Shown here in pieces: positions 51,949 through 62,972 of a stretch of DNA of 64,000 nt. How positions within the stretch are numbered: position 1 is the stretch's first letter; each line of letters opens with the position of its first letter. The DNA is taken from contig VIRH01000082.1 in the NCBI GenBank assembly GCA_008107755.1, forward strand, positions 124,001-188,000, written 5' to 3'. The DNA is from Rhodobacterales bacterium. GTDB lineage: Bacteria > Pseudomonadota > Alphaproteobacteria > Rhizobiales > Stappiaceae. Under the pieces are notes generated by a model. That model was not told the origin of the DNA, searched no databases, and saw nothing but the letters and a program-made list of their open reading frames with translations. A program made the position numbers and the translations under genes.

Positions 51949-53154
51949 TCAAAGCACCAGAACAGGCACCGAGGCGCCGGCATTTTCCGCCGGGGCGTGG
52001 GGCGGACGCACGATGAGGGCGCCGGATCTTGCCAAAAGGTGGAGCATTGAGCTGTCCTGCTTCGCGAAAGGCGTTACGACAAGCTGCTCGTCCTCTCCGA
52101 TGCGAACCGTTGCGCGGACATAGTCCTGACGTCGGTCGTTCTCGGGAAGGTTTCCTTCCAGCACCGCGTGGCGCACATCCGTTGCCTCCGGCCGCTGTCC
52201 CAGCATTCTTGCCATGAGCGGTTTCAGGAACAGGAGACCGCAGACGAGGCTCGAAACGGGATTGCCCGGGAGGCCGAGAACACGGGTCTTGCCGAGCCGT
52301 CCGGCCATCAGAGGTTTTCCGGGACGCATCGCGATCCGCCAGAAGGCAAGGTCCATGCCTTCCTGACCTAGTACGTCCTGAACGAGATCATGGTCTCCGA
52401 CGGATGCGCCTCCGAGCGTGACAAGGATATCGGCCTCTTCGGTGATCGCCTTGCGAACGTGCATGGCAAGTTGTTCGGGGTCGTCCGGCGAGATGCCGAG
52501 ATCGAGCGGCAGGCCGCCGCAGTCTTCAACAAGTGCCGCGATACCGGCATGATTGGACGCGATGATCTGGTCAGGTCCCGGCTCGGCACCTGGTCGTACA
52601 AGCTCGTCTCCCGTCGCCAGAATCGCGACCCTGGGCTGCCTGACGACAGGGATCTCCGCATGGTTCATTGCAGCTGCGAGGGCGAGTTGCCGGTAGCCGA
52701 TCCGCAGAGGAGGTGTCAGCAGGGTTTCGCCTTCAGAAAAGTCGAGCCCGGCGGGTCTGACATACGCGCCGTGTGCCGGTACTTCCCTGACTGTGATTCT
52801 GTTTTCTGTCCGGTCGGCATCCTCCTGGATGAGAATCGTATCGGTTCCTTCGGGCAGCGGCGCACCGGTGAAGATGCGGACTGTCTGCCCGGCGGAAACC
52901 ACGCCTTCAAACCCATGGCCCGCCGGTGCCTCGCCGACCACGTCAAGCTCTCGGGCGTTTCTAGCGACATCGTCATGACGAATGGCGTAGCCGTCCATGG
53001 CGGAAGCGGCAAAGGGCGGCTGGGTTCGTCTGGAAGCGAGGGGCGCTGCCAGAAAGCGACCGTTCGCCTTGTCGAGCGGTATCAGCTCGCTCTCGAGCGT
53101 CTCCACGCCCGACAGAAGCTTGTCCATAGCTTCGGAAACCGGCATCAGGCTCAT
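51949..53154 (-). CDS. moeA: Molybdopterin molybdenumtransferase MoeA
   Basis: 401 residues. MoeA inserts molybdate into adenylylated molybdopterin. Conserved parts are PPFAASAMDGYAI near 50, GDELVRPG near 185, TLGGASVGDHDLV near 245, and MRPGKPLMAG...GLPGNPVSS near 285-310. Starts at the last base of moaC. It converges with the cox operon, whose CoxL needs a molybdopterin cofactor, but this trpDC-moaC-moeA block is standard in rhizobia, so the neighbourhood may be chance. Confidence 0.95.
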   Translation of the reverse strand: MSLMPVSEAMDKLLSGVETLESELIPLDKANGRFLAAPLASRRTQPPFAASAMDGYAIRHDDVARNARELDVVGEAPAGHGFEGVVSAGQTVRIFTGAPLPEGTDTILIQEDADRTENRITVREVPAHGAYVRPAGLDFSEGETLLTPPLRIGYRQLALAAAMNHAEIPVVRQPRVAILATGDELVRPGAEPGPDQIIASNHAGIAALVEDCGGLPLDLGISPDDPEQLAMHVRKAITEEADILVTLGGASVGDHDLVQDVLGQEGMDLAFWRIAMRPGKPLMAGRLGKTRVLGLPGNPVSSLVCGLLFLKPLMARMLGQRPEATDVRHAVLEGNLPENDRRQDYVRATVRIGEDEQLVVTPFAKQDSSMLHLLARSGALIVRPPHAPAENAGASVPVLVL

Positions 53155-53666
53155 TACGTTCCGCCTTTGCTACCGTCTTTTTCGATCGTCCAGTGCCCGG
53201 ACTTTCCACCGTCTTTTTCAAGCAGGCGAATGTCTCCGATCACCATTCCACGGTCGACCGCCTTCGCCATGTCGTAGATCGTCAGGCAAGTTATCGAGCA
53301 GGCCGTAAGTGCCTCCATTTCGACGCCGGTCTGACCACTGACCTTGGTCGTCGCGGTCACGACGAGGCCCGGAAGGGTCTCGTCGGCCTCGATATCGACC
53401 GACACCTTGGAGAGCATCAGCGGATGGCACAAGGGGATGAGCTCGTGGGTCCGTTTCGCCGCCATGATCCCGGCAATGCGCGCGGTCGCGATCACATCGC
53501 CTTTCTTGGCGTTCCCCGAGAGGATCAGTTCGAGCGTTTCCGGGCGCATGGTGACGCTTCCGGTCGCGACTGCGATACGGTGAGTTGCATCTTTGCCGGA
53601 GACGTCAACCATGTTGGCTGCGCCAGCTTCATCCAGATGGGTCAGCCTGGAGTTGTCGTCGCTCAT
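53154..53666 (-). CDS. moaC: Cyclic pyranopterin monophosphate synthase MoaC
   Basis: 170 residues. Second enzyme of molybdopterin synthesis, forming cyclic pyranopterin monophosphate. Motifs are [31 protein letters not shown] and [31 protein letters not shown]. The C-terminus has an odd extension: [12 protein letters not shown] is followed directly by EKDGSKGG, a partial 12-residue tandem duplication. Confidence 0.96.
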   Translation of the reverse strand: MSDDNSRLTHLDEAGAANMVDVSGKDATHRIAVATGSVTMRPETLELILSGNAKKGDVIATARIAGIMAAKRTHELIPLCHPLMLSKVSVDIEADETLPGLVVTATTKVSGQTGVEMEALTACSITCLTIYDMAKAVDRGMVIGDIRLLEKDGGKSGHWTIEKDGSKGGT

Positions 53667-53672
53667 GAGGTT

Positions 53673-54485
53673 CTAGGCCACGCCGGTGAGTGCGGGCTTC
53701 GCCAGAAGCGTTCGGGTTGCCTCAGCAACATCTTCCTGCCGCATCAGGCTTTCACCGATCAGGAAGGTCGAGATTCCGGCGTTGTTCATGCGCGCAAGGT
53801 CTGCCGGCGTGAAAAGTCCTGATTCTCCCACGATGATCCGGTCTGCGGGAATGCCCGGTGCAAGTTCCTCGCTCGTCTCGAGACGAGTTTCGAACGTCTT
53901 GAGGTTCCGGTTGTTGACCCCGACCAACTTCGATTTCAGCTTCAGAGCGCGTTCAAGTTCTTCGGCGCTGTGGACTTCGATCAAGACGTCCATTCCGAGG
54001 TCGAGCGCAGTGTCTTCCAGAGCTTTTGCCGTTTCGTCATCGACCGCGGCCATGATGACGAGAATGCAGTCGCCGCCCCAGGCGCGGGCTTCAAAGACCT
54101 GATAGACGTCGTAGAGAAAGTCCTTGCGCAGGACGGGAAGTGACACGGCGTCACGTGCAGCGGACAAAAACTCCGGCTTTCCCTGAAACGAGGGGCCGTC
54201 GGTCAGAACCGAGAGGCAGGCGGCGCCGCCACTCTCATAGGCCTTTGCCAGCAGCGGCGGATCAAAGTCGGCTCGGATCAGGCCTTTGGATGGGCTGGCC
54301 TTCTTGACTTCGGCAATGAGGGCATATTCGCCGCGATCATGCTTTCTGACGATCGCGTCCTGGAAACCACGTACCGGTGCGGCGTCCGCGATTCTGGCCT
54401 TTAGATCTGCAAGGGGTACCGCCGCTTTGGCAGCCGCGATTTCCTCGCGTTTGTAGGCTTCGATTTTCTGGAGAATGTCGGCCAT
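53673..54485 (-). CDS. trpC: Indole-3-glycerol phosphate synthase
   Basis: 270 residues, TIM barrel. Tryptophan pathway step from CdRP to indole-glycerol phosphate. Motifs are [21 protein letters not shown] near 57, [37 protein letters not shown] and [11 protein letters not shown]. Not fused to trpF. Sits 5 nt after trpD and 6 nt before moaC. Confidence 0.96.
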   Translation of the reverse strand: MADILQKIEAYKREEIAAAKAAVPLADLKARIADAAPVRGFQDAIVRKHDRGEYALIAEVKKASPSKGLIRADFDPPLLAKAYESGGAACLSVLTDGPSFQGKPEFLSAARDAVSLPVLRKDFLYDVYQVFEARAWGGDCILVIMAAVDDETAKALEDTALDLGMDVLIEVHSAEELERALKLKSKLVGVNNRNLKTFETRLETSEELAPGIPADRIIVGESGLFTPADLARMNNAGISTFLIGESLMRQEDVAEATRTLLAKPALTGVA

Positions 54486-54490
54486 CTTGA

Positions 54491-55504
54491 CTATCCGTTC
54501 GAGGCTGAAACGAGCTTTTCCAATGTGGCGGCGGCCGAGCCGTCGTCGAGCGCTGCTTCCGCCATGCCCACGCCGTCCTTGAGGTTCGAAACCTTGTCCG
54601 CAACAAGCAATGAGGCTGCGGCGTTGAAAAGGACGATATCGCGATAGGCATTGCGCGTTCCCGCCAGAACGTCGCGCAAGGCGGCGGCATTCTCTGCCGG
54701 CAAACCGCCCTTGAGGTCGTTCGGCTGCGCCAGATCAAGTCCGACGTCTGCCGGCGAGATCTCGAACGATCTGATGTCGCCATCCTTCAATTCGCTGACG
54801 AATGTCGGACCGGTCGTCGTTATCTCGTCCATGCCATCCGAGCCATGAACGACCCATGCCTTTTCCGAACCAAGTCGCTTCAGCGCCTGCGCCACCGGTT
54901 CGACCCACTTTTCGGCAAAAACGCCGACCATCTGGCGCCTGACGCGTGCCGGATTCGAGAGCGGGCCAAGGAGATTGAAGATCGTCCGTGTCCCCAGTTC
55001 AACGCGCGTCGGGCCGACATGCTTCATGGCCGCATGGTGAAGCGGCGCGAACATGAATCCGATCCCGACAGTGCGGATGCACTCGGCAATCTTGTCCGGG
55101 CCGATATCGATGTTGATGCCAAGTTCCGCCAGAGCCTCGGCCGAACCGGACTTGGAGGAGAGTGAGCGGTTGCCGTGTTTGGCGACGGGAACGCCGCAAG
55201 CGGCCACCACAAGCGAGGTACAGGTCGAAATGTTGTAGGTGCCGGTGCTGTCGCCGCCAGTTCCCACGATATCCATCGCATCGTCAGGGGCCTCGACAGG
55301 AAGCATCTTGGCCCGCATCGTTTCCACGGCGCCCGTGACTTCGGCAATGCTTTCGCCTCGAACGCGGAGCGCCATCAGGAAACCGCCGAGCTGCGAAGGG
55401 GTGGCGGAGCCACTCAGAATCACTTCAAAGGCTTCGCGCGCCTCTTCCGGCGTGAGGGCGTGCCCGTCAGCGACCTTGGCGATGAAGTCCTTGAACGTGC
55501 TCAT
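54491..55504 (-). CDS. trpD: Anthranilate phosphoribosyltransferase
   Basis: 337 residues. Transfers phosphoribosyl to anthranilate. PRPP loop [17 protein letters not shown] near 80-96, then [15 protein letters not shown] and [36 protein letters not shown]. The ATG at 55504 fits CAGGTGA upstream; a TTG eight codons earlier is less likely. Trp genes E and G are not in this window. Confidence 0.95.
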   Translation of the reverse strand: MSTFKDFIAKVADGHALTPEEAREAFEVILSGSATPSQLGGFLMALRVRGESIAEVTGAVETMRAKMLPVEAPDDAMDIVGTGGDSTGTYNISTCTSLVVAACGVPVAKHGNRSLSSKSGSAEALAELGINIDIGPDKIAECIRTVGIGFMFAPLHHAAMKHVGPTRVELGTRTIFNLLGPLSNPARVRRQMVGVFAEKWVEPVAQALKRLGSEKAWVVHGSDGMDEITTTGPTFVSELKDGDIRSFEISPADVGLDLAQPNDLKGGLPAENAAALRDVLAGTRNAYRDIVLFNAAASLLVADKVSNLKDGVGMAEAALDDGSAAATLEKLVSASNG

Positions 55505-55586
55505 GTGGTGGGTCACCTGCTGAATCAACGGATGTTCGATCAGGCTGATTGAACATGATTAAGTTGCTTGATGCCAGAGCGCCGCT

Positions 55587-55616
55587 GCACCGTGCGTCCC
55601 GATTGACGCACGGTGC
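55587..55616. other. Strong hairpin between ppiD and trpD
   Basis: Perfect 12-bp inverted repeat GCACCGTGCGTC / GACGCACGGTGC with a 6-nt loop, 11 nt past the ppiD stop and 83 nt before the trpD start (both leftward). No T-run follows on the minus strand. It may attenuate read-through from ppiD into trpDC or protect the mRNA end. Confidence 0.5.
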
Positions 55617-55626
55617 TTCAGCGCAT

Positions 55627-57519
55627 TCAGTTCTGGTTAAGTCCGATCACCTGCGAGACAGCGGCCTGGTTGATTTCAACGCCTGCCTTGTTTTCGCGAT
55701 CGGTAATGAACTGACCAAGGATGGAGTCCTGCATTTGCTGGGAAAGCTGTGTCTCCATTGCAGTCACTTCTTCTGAGGATGGGTCGAACTCCGGCACCGT
55801 TGCTCCGGTCACCACGAGCACGAGCTTTCCGGTGCCGTCTGCCGTCGGGGTGGCGGAGCGGGTGCCGACGGGGCCGGAGAAGACCGCGGCGAGCGCCTCC
55901 TCACCGAAGACATCCGCGGGCGTGTTACGCTTCAGGCCTTCGGCGGACTGGACGTCCAGGCCTGCAGTCTGCGCGACATCCGCGATAGGTGTGCCTGACT
56001 GAAGCTTTGCAAGATAGTCTTCTGCAACATCGTTGAGACGCTTCTCGAGTTCCCCGGCCTTCCATGCGGCGACGACATCGGAGCGAACCTCGTCAAGGGG
56101 CCGGTCGCGCGTGGGCGTAACCTTGCTGACCTCATACCAGAGGTAGCCCTGATTGCCGGTCTGAAGCACGTCGTTTTCAATGCCGATGTCGCTGTCGAAA
56201 GTTCCGGCAACAAGCTCGTCGGAATCCGGCAGTGTGACCTTGGACCCATCCATGCCGTTGCCGGACGCGTCGAATGCCTCGGAAGTGTCGACGTCGATCG
56301 AAAAGCGGTCTCCTATCTCTTCCAGCGTTGCGCCGCCGGCGCGAGCGTCTTCAACTTCATCTACGACTTCGAGAATTTCACCGCGCGCCTGATCCCGTGC
56401 AAGGTCGGTCTTGATCTCTTCCTTGACGTCCTCGAACGGCTTCGCTGCGGCGGGGAGAATTTCCTGCACATTCACGATTGCGGTTGCAAATCGTCCGTCG
56501 ATCGCGCCGCTGGTGCCGCCGTCTTCGAGCGAAAAAGCTGCATCGGCCAGTGCCTCATCGAGAAAATCCGATTTTGCCATCACGCCGAGGCTGACGTCAT
56601 TTTCTGTCAGGTTCCGCTCGGTCATCAGGTCTCCAAAGGTTTTTCCTTCGGCAATCTCGGCAGCCGCCTTGTTCGCGTCTTCCTCGGATTGGAACGTCAT
56701 CTGACGGAGCCGCCGGCGTTCGGGCTGGAAGAAATCGCCGGACTGCCGGTCATATTCATCGCGGGCCTCCTGGTCCGTGATTTCCTCGGGATGCAGGATA
56801 TCGTCCGGCGTAAGCGAAATGTACTTGATCTCGCGGTACTCGGGTGCCTTGAAATCGGCCTTGTGTTCTTCGAAGTAGGTGCTGAGCACGTCTTCCGAAG
56901 GATCTGCGATATCGCCGACCGTTTCAGGCGTGACGAGAAGGTAGTCGGCCGTGCGTGTTTCGCCGGTATAGGCGGCAAGCGCCTCGAGATAGGCAGTCGG
57001 AACCTGCATTGCACCGGTAATGCCTTCCGCGATCTGGGTGCGCTCGGCAACCTTGCGTCGCTGAAGGACGTATTCGTCTTCCGTGTAGCCGTTGGACTGG
57101 AGAACCTGCTGAAGGCGGTTGCGATCGTAGCGGCCACTCAGCCCGCGAAAGGCGGGATCGGACTGGATGATCGTTCCAAGCTCCTCGTTGGAGATGCCGA
57201 GCTTGAGATCCTGCGCGGTGCTGTTCATCGCTGCTTCGGCGACGAGTTTGCCGAGTGTCTGCTGAGGCACACCGATGGAAGCACCTTCGGCAAGCGTCAG
57301 CTGCCGGCCGAATTGCTGGCTCAGCGTGTTGAGGTCCTGCCGGTATGTTCGATCGAAATCGAAAAGAGAGACTTCCGAGTTGCCTACCTTCGCCACGGTG
57401 TTCTGACCGACACCGGTCAGGAACCCGCTGATGCCCCACACGGCAAAGCTGAGGATAAGCAAAGCAATAAAGAGTTTGGCAACCCAGCTGCCGGCGCTCT
57501 TGCGCAGCGCGTCAAGCAT
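55627..57519 (-). CDS. ppiD: Peptidyl-prolyl isomerase PpiD-like, membrane-anchored
   Basis: 630 residues. One N-terminal helix (KLFIALLILSFAVWGISGFLTG) anchors a long periplasmic part. The SurA-N-like segment (QTLGKLVAEAAMNSTAQDLKLGISNEELGTIIQSDPAFRG) is followed by a parvulin-like domain (about 270-370) that looks divergent, and a helical C-terminus. Periplasmic folding helper near the Sec translocon. Divergent from tpiA and upstream of trpD, the usual rhizobial order. Confidence 0.9.
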   Translation of the reverse strand: MLDALRKSAGSWVAKLFIALLILSFAVWGISGFLTGVGQNTVAKVGNSEVSLFDFDRTYRQDLNTLSQQFGRQLTLAEGASIGVPQQTLGKLVAEAAMNSTAQDLKLGISNEELGTIIQSDPAFRGLSGRYDRNRLQQVLQSNGYTEDEYVLQRRKVAERTQIAEGITGAMQVPTAYLEALAAYTGETRTADYLLVTPETVGDIADPSEDVLSTYFEEHKADFKAPEYREIKYISLTPDDILHPEEITDQEARDEYDRQSGDFFQPERRRLRQMTFQSEEDANKAAAEIAEGKTFGDLMTERNLTENDVSLGVMAKSDFLDEALADAAFSLEDGGTSGAIDGRFATAIVNVQEILPAAAKPFEDVKEEIKTDLARDQARGEILEVVDEVEDARAGGATLEEIGDRFSIDVDTSEAFDASGNGMDGSKVTLPDSDELVAGTFDSDIGIENDVLQTGNQGYLWYEVSKVTPTRDRPLDEVRSDVVAAWKAGELEKRLNDVAEDYLAKLQSGTPIADVAQTAGLDVQSAEGLKRNTPADVFGEEALAAVFSGPVGTRSATPTADGTGKLVLVVTGATVPEFDPSSEEVTAMETQLSQQMQDSILGQFITDRENKAGVEINQAAVSQVIGLNQN

Positions 57520-57679
57520 GACGTCTCCCGTATTCTTGTCTGAACCGCCTCCCGGACACCCCGCCGGCAGACGCCGGCCCTAGCCGGAGCGGGCGGATCA
57601 TAATGAGGTGATGCCGCTGCCGCAAGGCGGCCTCGTGCAAACTTCCAGGCGGCACCCGATTTTCACAAAAACAGGGAGA

Positions 57680-57708
57680 TTGCAACACTTCCCGGCATCT
57701 GCTCTATA
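57680..57708 (+). promoter_or_regulatory. Candidate sigma-70 promoter for tpiA
   Basis: TTGCAA (57680-57685), 17-nt spacer, TCTATA (57703-57708), 40 nt before the tpiA ATG. The intergenic region 57520-57748 also must hold the leftward ppiD promoter, which I could not place. Confidence 0.45.
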
Positions 57709-57748
57709 GGCTGGAATTACAAGAGCGTCGCAGGGAGTAGGAAGAGAC

Positions 57749-58507
57749 ATGAGCGTGACCGTCAAGCCGCTGGTTGCAGGCAACTGGAAGATGAACGGCC
57801 TTCTCGCCGATCTGGAAGAATTCGGCAGGATGTCCGCGGGGATCTCGAGTGCTCTGTCGCAAAGTGTCGATACGATGATCTGTGCACCGGCAACGCTCAT
57901 CGGCGCTATGGCCGGCAAGGCAGCAGGTGGATCAATGGCCATCGGCGGTCAGGACTGCCACCCGGATGCATCCGGTGCGCACACGGGCGATGTTTCGGCT
58001 GAAATGCTGCGCGATGCCGGGGCGACGGCGGTGATCGTCGGGCACTCGGAGCGGCGGACGGATCATGGCGAAGGCGACGATAAGGTGGCGGCAAAGGCCA
58101 TGGCTGCCTGGCGTGCCGGGCTGCTGGCAATCATCTGCGTCGGCGAGACTGAAAAAGAGCGCAAGGCGGGAAATGCTCTTTCTGTCGTTGAGCGCCAGTT
58201 GAACGGCTCGGTGCCTGATGGTGCGACCGCTGCGAACACTGTCGTTGCCTATGAGCCGGTCTGGGCGATCGGAACCGGCCTGACGCCGACTGCCGGCGAT
58301 GTCGAGGAGGTGCACAAGGCGATGCGCGCCAATCTGTCCGCACGGTTCGGCGGGGAAGGCGAGGCGATGCGGTTGCTCTACGGTGGATCGGTGAAACCTG
58401 CAAATGCGGCGGAACTGATGGCTGTCACGGACGTCAACGGCGCCCTCGTCGGTGGCGCGAGCCTCAAGTCAGACGACTTTATCGGTATTCTCAAGGCCTA
58501 CGCCTGA
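57749..58507 (+). CDS. tpiA: Triose-phosphate isomerase
   Basis: 252 residues. Glycolytic isomerase of dihydroxyacetone phosphate and glyceraldehyde 3-phosphate. Active-site pieces: NWKMN (residues 11-15), VGHSERR with the catalytic histidine near 96, and [11 protein letters not shown] with the catalytic glutamate near 168, then YGGSVKPAN. Standard tpiA-secG-pyrG arrangement. Confidence 0.96.
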   Translation: MSVTVKPLVAGNWKMNGLLADLEEFGRMSAGISSALSQSVDTMICAPATLIGAMAGKAAGGSMAIGGQDCHPDASGAHTGDVSAEMLRDAGATAVIVGHSERRTDHGEGDDKVAAKAMAAWRAGLLAIICVGETEKERKAGNALSVVERQLNGSVPDGATAANTVVAYEPVWAIGTGLTPTAGDVEEVHKAMRANLSARFGGEGEAMRLLYGGSVKPANAAELMAVTDVNGALVGGASLKSDDFIGILKAYA

Positions 58508-58618
58508 TCCATCTGGATCTTGACGCTTGTCCTCCGAACGCTCAATTGAAGGGTGGAAAGCTGGCGGCGTCTGGTGTAGAAGGCCGCCAAACCTGAATTC
58601 AAGACAGAATGGCATTCG

Positions 58619-59002
58619 ATGGAAACCGTAGTCATCGTCATCCACCTGATGGTCGTTTTGGCCCTGGTGCTTGTTGTCCTCCTTCAGCGCTCTGAAGGCG
58701 GCGCTCTGGGTATGGGAGGCGGCGGAGGAGGCGGGCTCATGTCCAGCCGCGGGACTGCGAATATCCTGACCCGCGCGACGGCAATCCTCGCCATCGCCTT
58801 TTTCGCAACCTCACTGGCCCTCAGCCTGATCGCGAAGAATCACGATAGCCCCTCGTCAATTCTTGACGCAGCTCCGGTTTCCGGCGACAGCGCGCCTGCG
58901 GTTCCTGCCGACGGCAATGCCGACGGCGACAGCGGCATCCTCGACTCCCTGAAGGGATTGGGCGAACAGCCTTCCGGCCCGCAAGTTCCTTCGGCGGACT
59001 AG
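58619..59002 (+). CDS. secG: Preprotein translocase subunit SecG
   Basis: 127 residues. Two membrane helices (VVIVIHLMVVLALVLVVLLQ and TRATAILAIAFFATSLALSLIA) flank the SecG signature RSEGGALGMGGGGGGGLMSSRGTAN. A variable Asp/Pro/Gly-rich tail follows, as in other alphaproteobacteria. Auxiliary part of SecYEG. Confidence 0.94.
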   Translation: METVVIVIHLMVVLALVLVVLLQRSEGGALGMGGGGGGGLMSSRGTANILTRATAILAIAFFATSLALSLIAKNHDSPSSILDAAPVSGDSAPAVPADGNADGDSGILDSLKGLGEQPSGPQVPSAD

Positions 59003-59044
59003 GCGGCGCCCGCGGACGATAAGGTCCCGACACTCCGACAATGT

Positions 59045-59075
59045 GCCCTGCGGCTGATCTCGCAGGGCATTTTTA
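59045..59075 (+). terminator. Rho-independent terminator after secG
   Basis: 8-bp stem GCCCTGCG / CGCAGGGC with an 8-nt loop followed by ATTTTTA. Confidence 0.82.
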
Positions 59076-59109
59076 TGTGTTAAGAACGCAACTCCCGAGT
59101 GTCAAATGA

Positions 59110-60765
<1,656 letters not shown>

Positions 60766-60793
60766 CGATCGGCGGCTGCAACAGGGAAAAGAC

Positions 60794-61618
60794 ATGGCGC
60801 GGGGGCTCGACCATATCGTTGTCGCGGTGAGGGACCTCGATGCCGCGGCAGCGGCGTATTCCGCGCTGGGGTTCACGGTGACCCCGGAAAACCGGCATCC
60901 ATGGGGAACTGCGAACAGGCTTGTTCAGCTGGATGGTTTTTTCATCGAGCTCCTGAGCATCGCCGATGCGTCCCGCATTCCCGAGCCGATCGGCAAGACC
61001 TTTTCGTTCGGTGCCTTCAATCGGGACTTTCTGTCAAAGCGGGAAGGGGCCAGCATGCTGGTTCTGGAAAGCCGGGATGCGGCGGCCGACCGGGAGTCCT
61101 TTCTCAAGGCCGGTCTCGACGTCTTCGAACCGTTTTCCTTCGAGCGCGTCGCCAATCTACCAGACGGATCAACTGTTCAGGTCGCCTTTGATCTGACACA
61201 TGTACGTGACCCCCTCGCGCCTGACATCGGTTTCTTCACCTGTCACAACCGGTTTCCGGAAAATTTCTGGAAAGAGGCGTTCCAGACGCATTCCAACGGG
61301 GCGCAGCGAATCGATTCGGTGCATCTTTGTGCGTCGGACCCGTCCGACCATCATGAATTTCTGGGGGCCTTTACTGGTCTGCGGGAGATGAGAGCGACAA
61401 GTCTGGGGCTGACGCTAGAAACCCCGCGCGGAACGATTTCGGTTCTCACGCCAATGGCTTGCCAAGCTCTCTTTGACGTTGCGGTCTCGAATGTGACCGT
61501 CGGTCCGTTTCCGCAGATTGCCGCGATCGAGGTCGGGTGTGCCGGCCTGGACCAGCGAAAAATCGTGCCGGGAGACAGTCTTTTTGGTGTGACGGTTATT
61601 CTTAATCCTTTGAAATGA
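60794..61618 (+). CDS. VOC family (glyoxalase-like) protein
   Basis: 274 residues. N-terminal glyoxalase/dioxygenase-fold repeat (GLDHIVVAVRDLDAAAAAYSALGFTVTPENRHPWGTANRLVQLDGFFIELLSI) with possible metal ligands His and Glu, and a weaker second repeat (RIDSVHLCASDPSDHHEFLGAF). Resembles the Glyoxalase_3 group; reaction unknown. Starts 28 nt after pyrG, RBS CAGGGAAAAG. Confidence 0.85.
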   Translation: MARGLDHIVVAVRDLDAAAAAYSALGFTVTPENRHPWGTANRLVQLDGFFIELLSIADASRIPEPIGKTFSFGAFNRDFLSKREGASMLVLESRDAAADRESFLKAGLDVFEPFSFERVANLPDGSTVQVAFDLTHVRDPLAPDIGFFTCHNRFPENFWKEAFQTHSNGAQRIDSVHLCASDPSDHHEFLGAFTGLREMRATSLGLTLETPRGTISVLTPMACQALFDVAVSNVTVGPFPQIAAIEVGCAGLDQRKIVPGDSLFGVTVILNPLK

Positions 61619-61730
61619 CGCGCCATGCATTACTGGCCGCACGGGTCTTAATAGGTTGCATTTTGTTATGCATATCTGACCGCCCGGATGAGAAATAGCG
61701 AGAACGCAGCGTCTTGCGGTCATTATTAAC

Positions 61731-61758
61731 TTGTTGAATCAACCTGCCCTCTTATAGT
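61731..61758 (+). promoter_or_regulatory. Candidate promoter and operator of RND efflux operon
   Basis: TTGTTG (61731-61736), 16-nt spacer, TATAGT (61753-61758). The near-palindrome GTTGAATCAAC (61733-61743) covers the -35 box and could be a repressor site. No repressor gene is adjacent on the left. Confidence 0.45.
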
Positions 61759-61808
61759 GACATCAAAATACACGCTCGACCATCCGGTCAGACTGCGGAG
61801 CCTATCGA

Positions 61809-62972
61809 ATGATCTTGTTGCGTCTTGCACATTTCCACCGAACCATTGCCATCGCGGCCCTTGCCGGAACCTTTGTCGCTGCATGTTCGGACGACACGAA
61901 GAAGGCTGAGGCGCCGGCCGCGCCGCCACCGTCGGTGACGGTTGCCAAGGTGACCAGCAAGGACGTCCGGCAAAGCGCGCGTTTCGTTGGCCAGGTTGCG
62001 GCGGTCGATCGGGTGGAACTGGTTGCGAGGGTCCGCGGCTTTCTGGAAACCAAGCCTGTGGCCGACGGGTCCAAGGTGAAGAAAGGCGAGTTGATCTATA
62101 CGATCGAGAAGGATCAGTATCAGGCCGCCCTGTCCAAGGCGCAGGCGGATCTCGCGAGTGCCCAGGCCAATGCCAATCTTCAGTCCGCCAACGAGCGCCG
62201 GGATGAAGATCTTCTCAAGAAGGGGCATATTTCTCAGGCAAACTACGATGCGACGCTGGCGCAGAAACAGCAGGCCGAGGCTTCGGTTCAAGCTTCCCAG
62301 GCGGAAGTCCAGCAGGCGCAACTCAACCTCAGCTACACGGATATTTCAGCGCCATTCGCAGGACAGCTCGGCAAGTCGACCTACAGCATCGGAGAGCTTG
62401 TTGGCCCGAGCACGGATCCGCTCGCCAATCTCGTTCAGCTGGCGCCGGTCTATGTGAATTTCTCCGTCAGCGAGTCGCAGTATCTGAATGCGGTGAAGAC
62501 CCACGGCATCAACCCTGATGACATCTCCGAGGACAAGTCGCCGAGTATCGGTCTGGTCCTGCCGAACGGTGAGACCTACGACGAGAAGGGAAAGATCGTC
62601 TATGTCGACAATAGCGTCGATCCCAACACCGGGACGATTTCCTTCCGCGGTCAATTCGATAACAAGGACGTCAAGCTTCTTGCGGGTACCTATGTGACGG
62701 TGGTCCTGGAAGCTCCGAAGTCCGAAACCGCGCTTGTCGTACCCCAGGCTGCGATCCAGCGTGATCAGGAAGGGGCTTTTGCTCTTGCGATCACCTCCGA
62801 CAAGAAGGTCGCGCAGAAATATGTCGATCTCGGCCAGCAGGTCGATACGGAATATGTGGTCACCAAGGGGCTGACGGAAGGCGAGGAAGTGATTGTCGAG
62901 GGCCTGCAGAAGGTTCGTCCCGGCGTCGTGGTCAATCCCGTCCTCGCAACCAAGCCAGCGGGGCAGAACTGA
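61809..62972 (+). CDS. RND efflux membrane fusion lipoprotein (AcrA/MexA-like)
   Basis: 387 residues. Signal peptide ending in a lipobox-like FVAACS (Cys26) suggests an inner-membrane lipoprotein. The fusion-protein layout is present: beta-barrel and lipoyl halves (FVGQVAAVDRVELVARVRGFLETKPVADGSKVKKGELIYTIEKDQY, then LSYTDISAPFAGQLG) flank a helical hairpin (about 100-160), followed by the membrane-proximal domain (LVVPQAAIQRDQEGAFAL). The pump gene starts at its last base. Substrate unknown. Confidence 0.92.
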   Translation: MILLRLAHFHRTIAIAALAGTFVAACSDDTKKAEAPAAPPPSVTVAKVTSKDVRQSARFVGQVAAVDRVELVARVRGFLETKPVADGSKVKKGELIYTIEKDQYQAALSKAQADLASAQANANLQSANERRDEDLLKKGHISQANYDATLAQKQQAEASVQASQAEVQQAQLNLSYTDISAPFAGQLGKSTYSIGELVGPSTDPLANLVQLAPVYVNFSVSESQYLNAVKTHGINPDDISEDKSPSIGLVLPNGETYDEKGKIVYVDNSVDPNTGTISFRGQFDNKDVKLLAGTYVTVVLEAPKSETALVVPQAAIQRDQEGAFALAITSDKKVAQKYVDLGQQVDTEYVVTKGLTEGEEVIVEGLQKVRPGVVVNPVLATKPAGQN

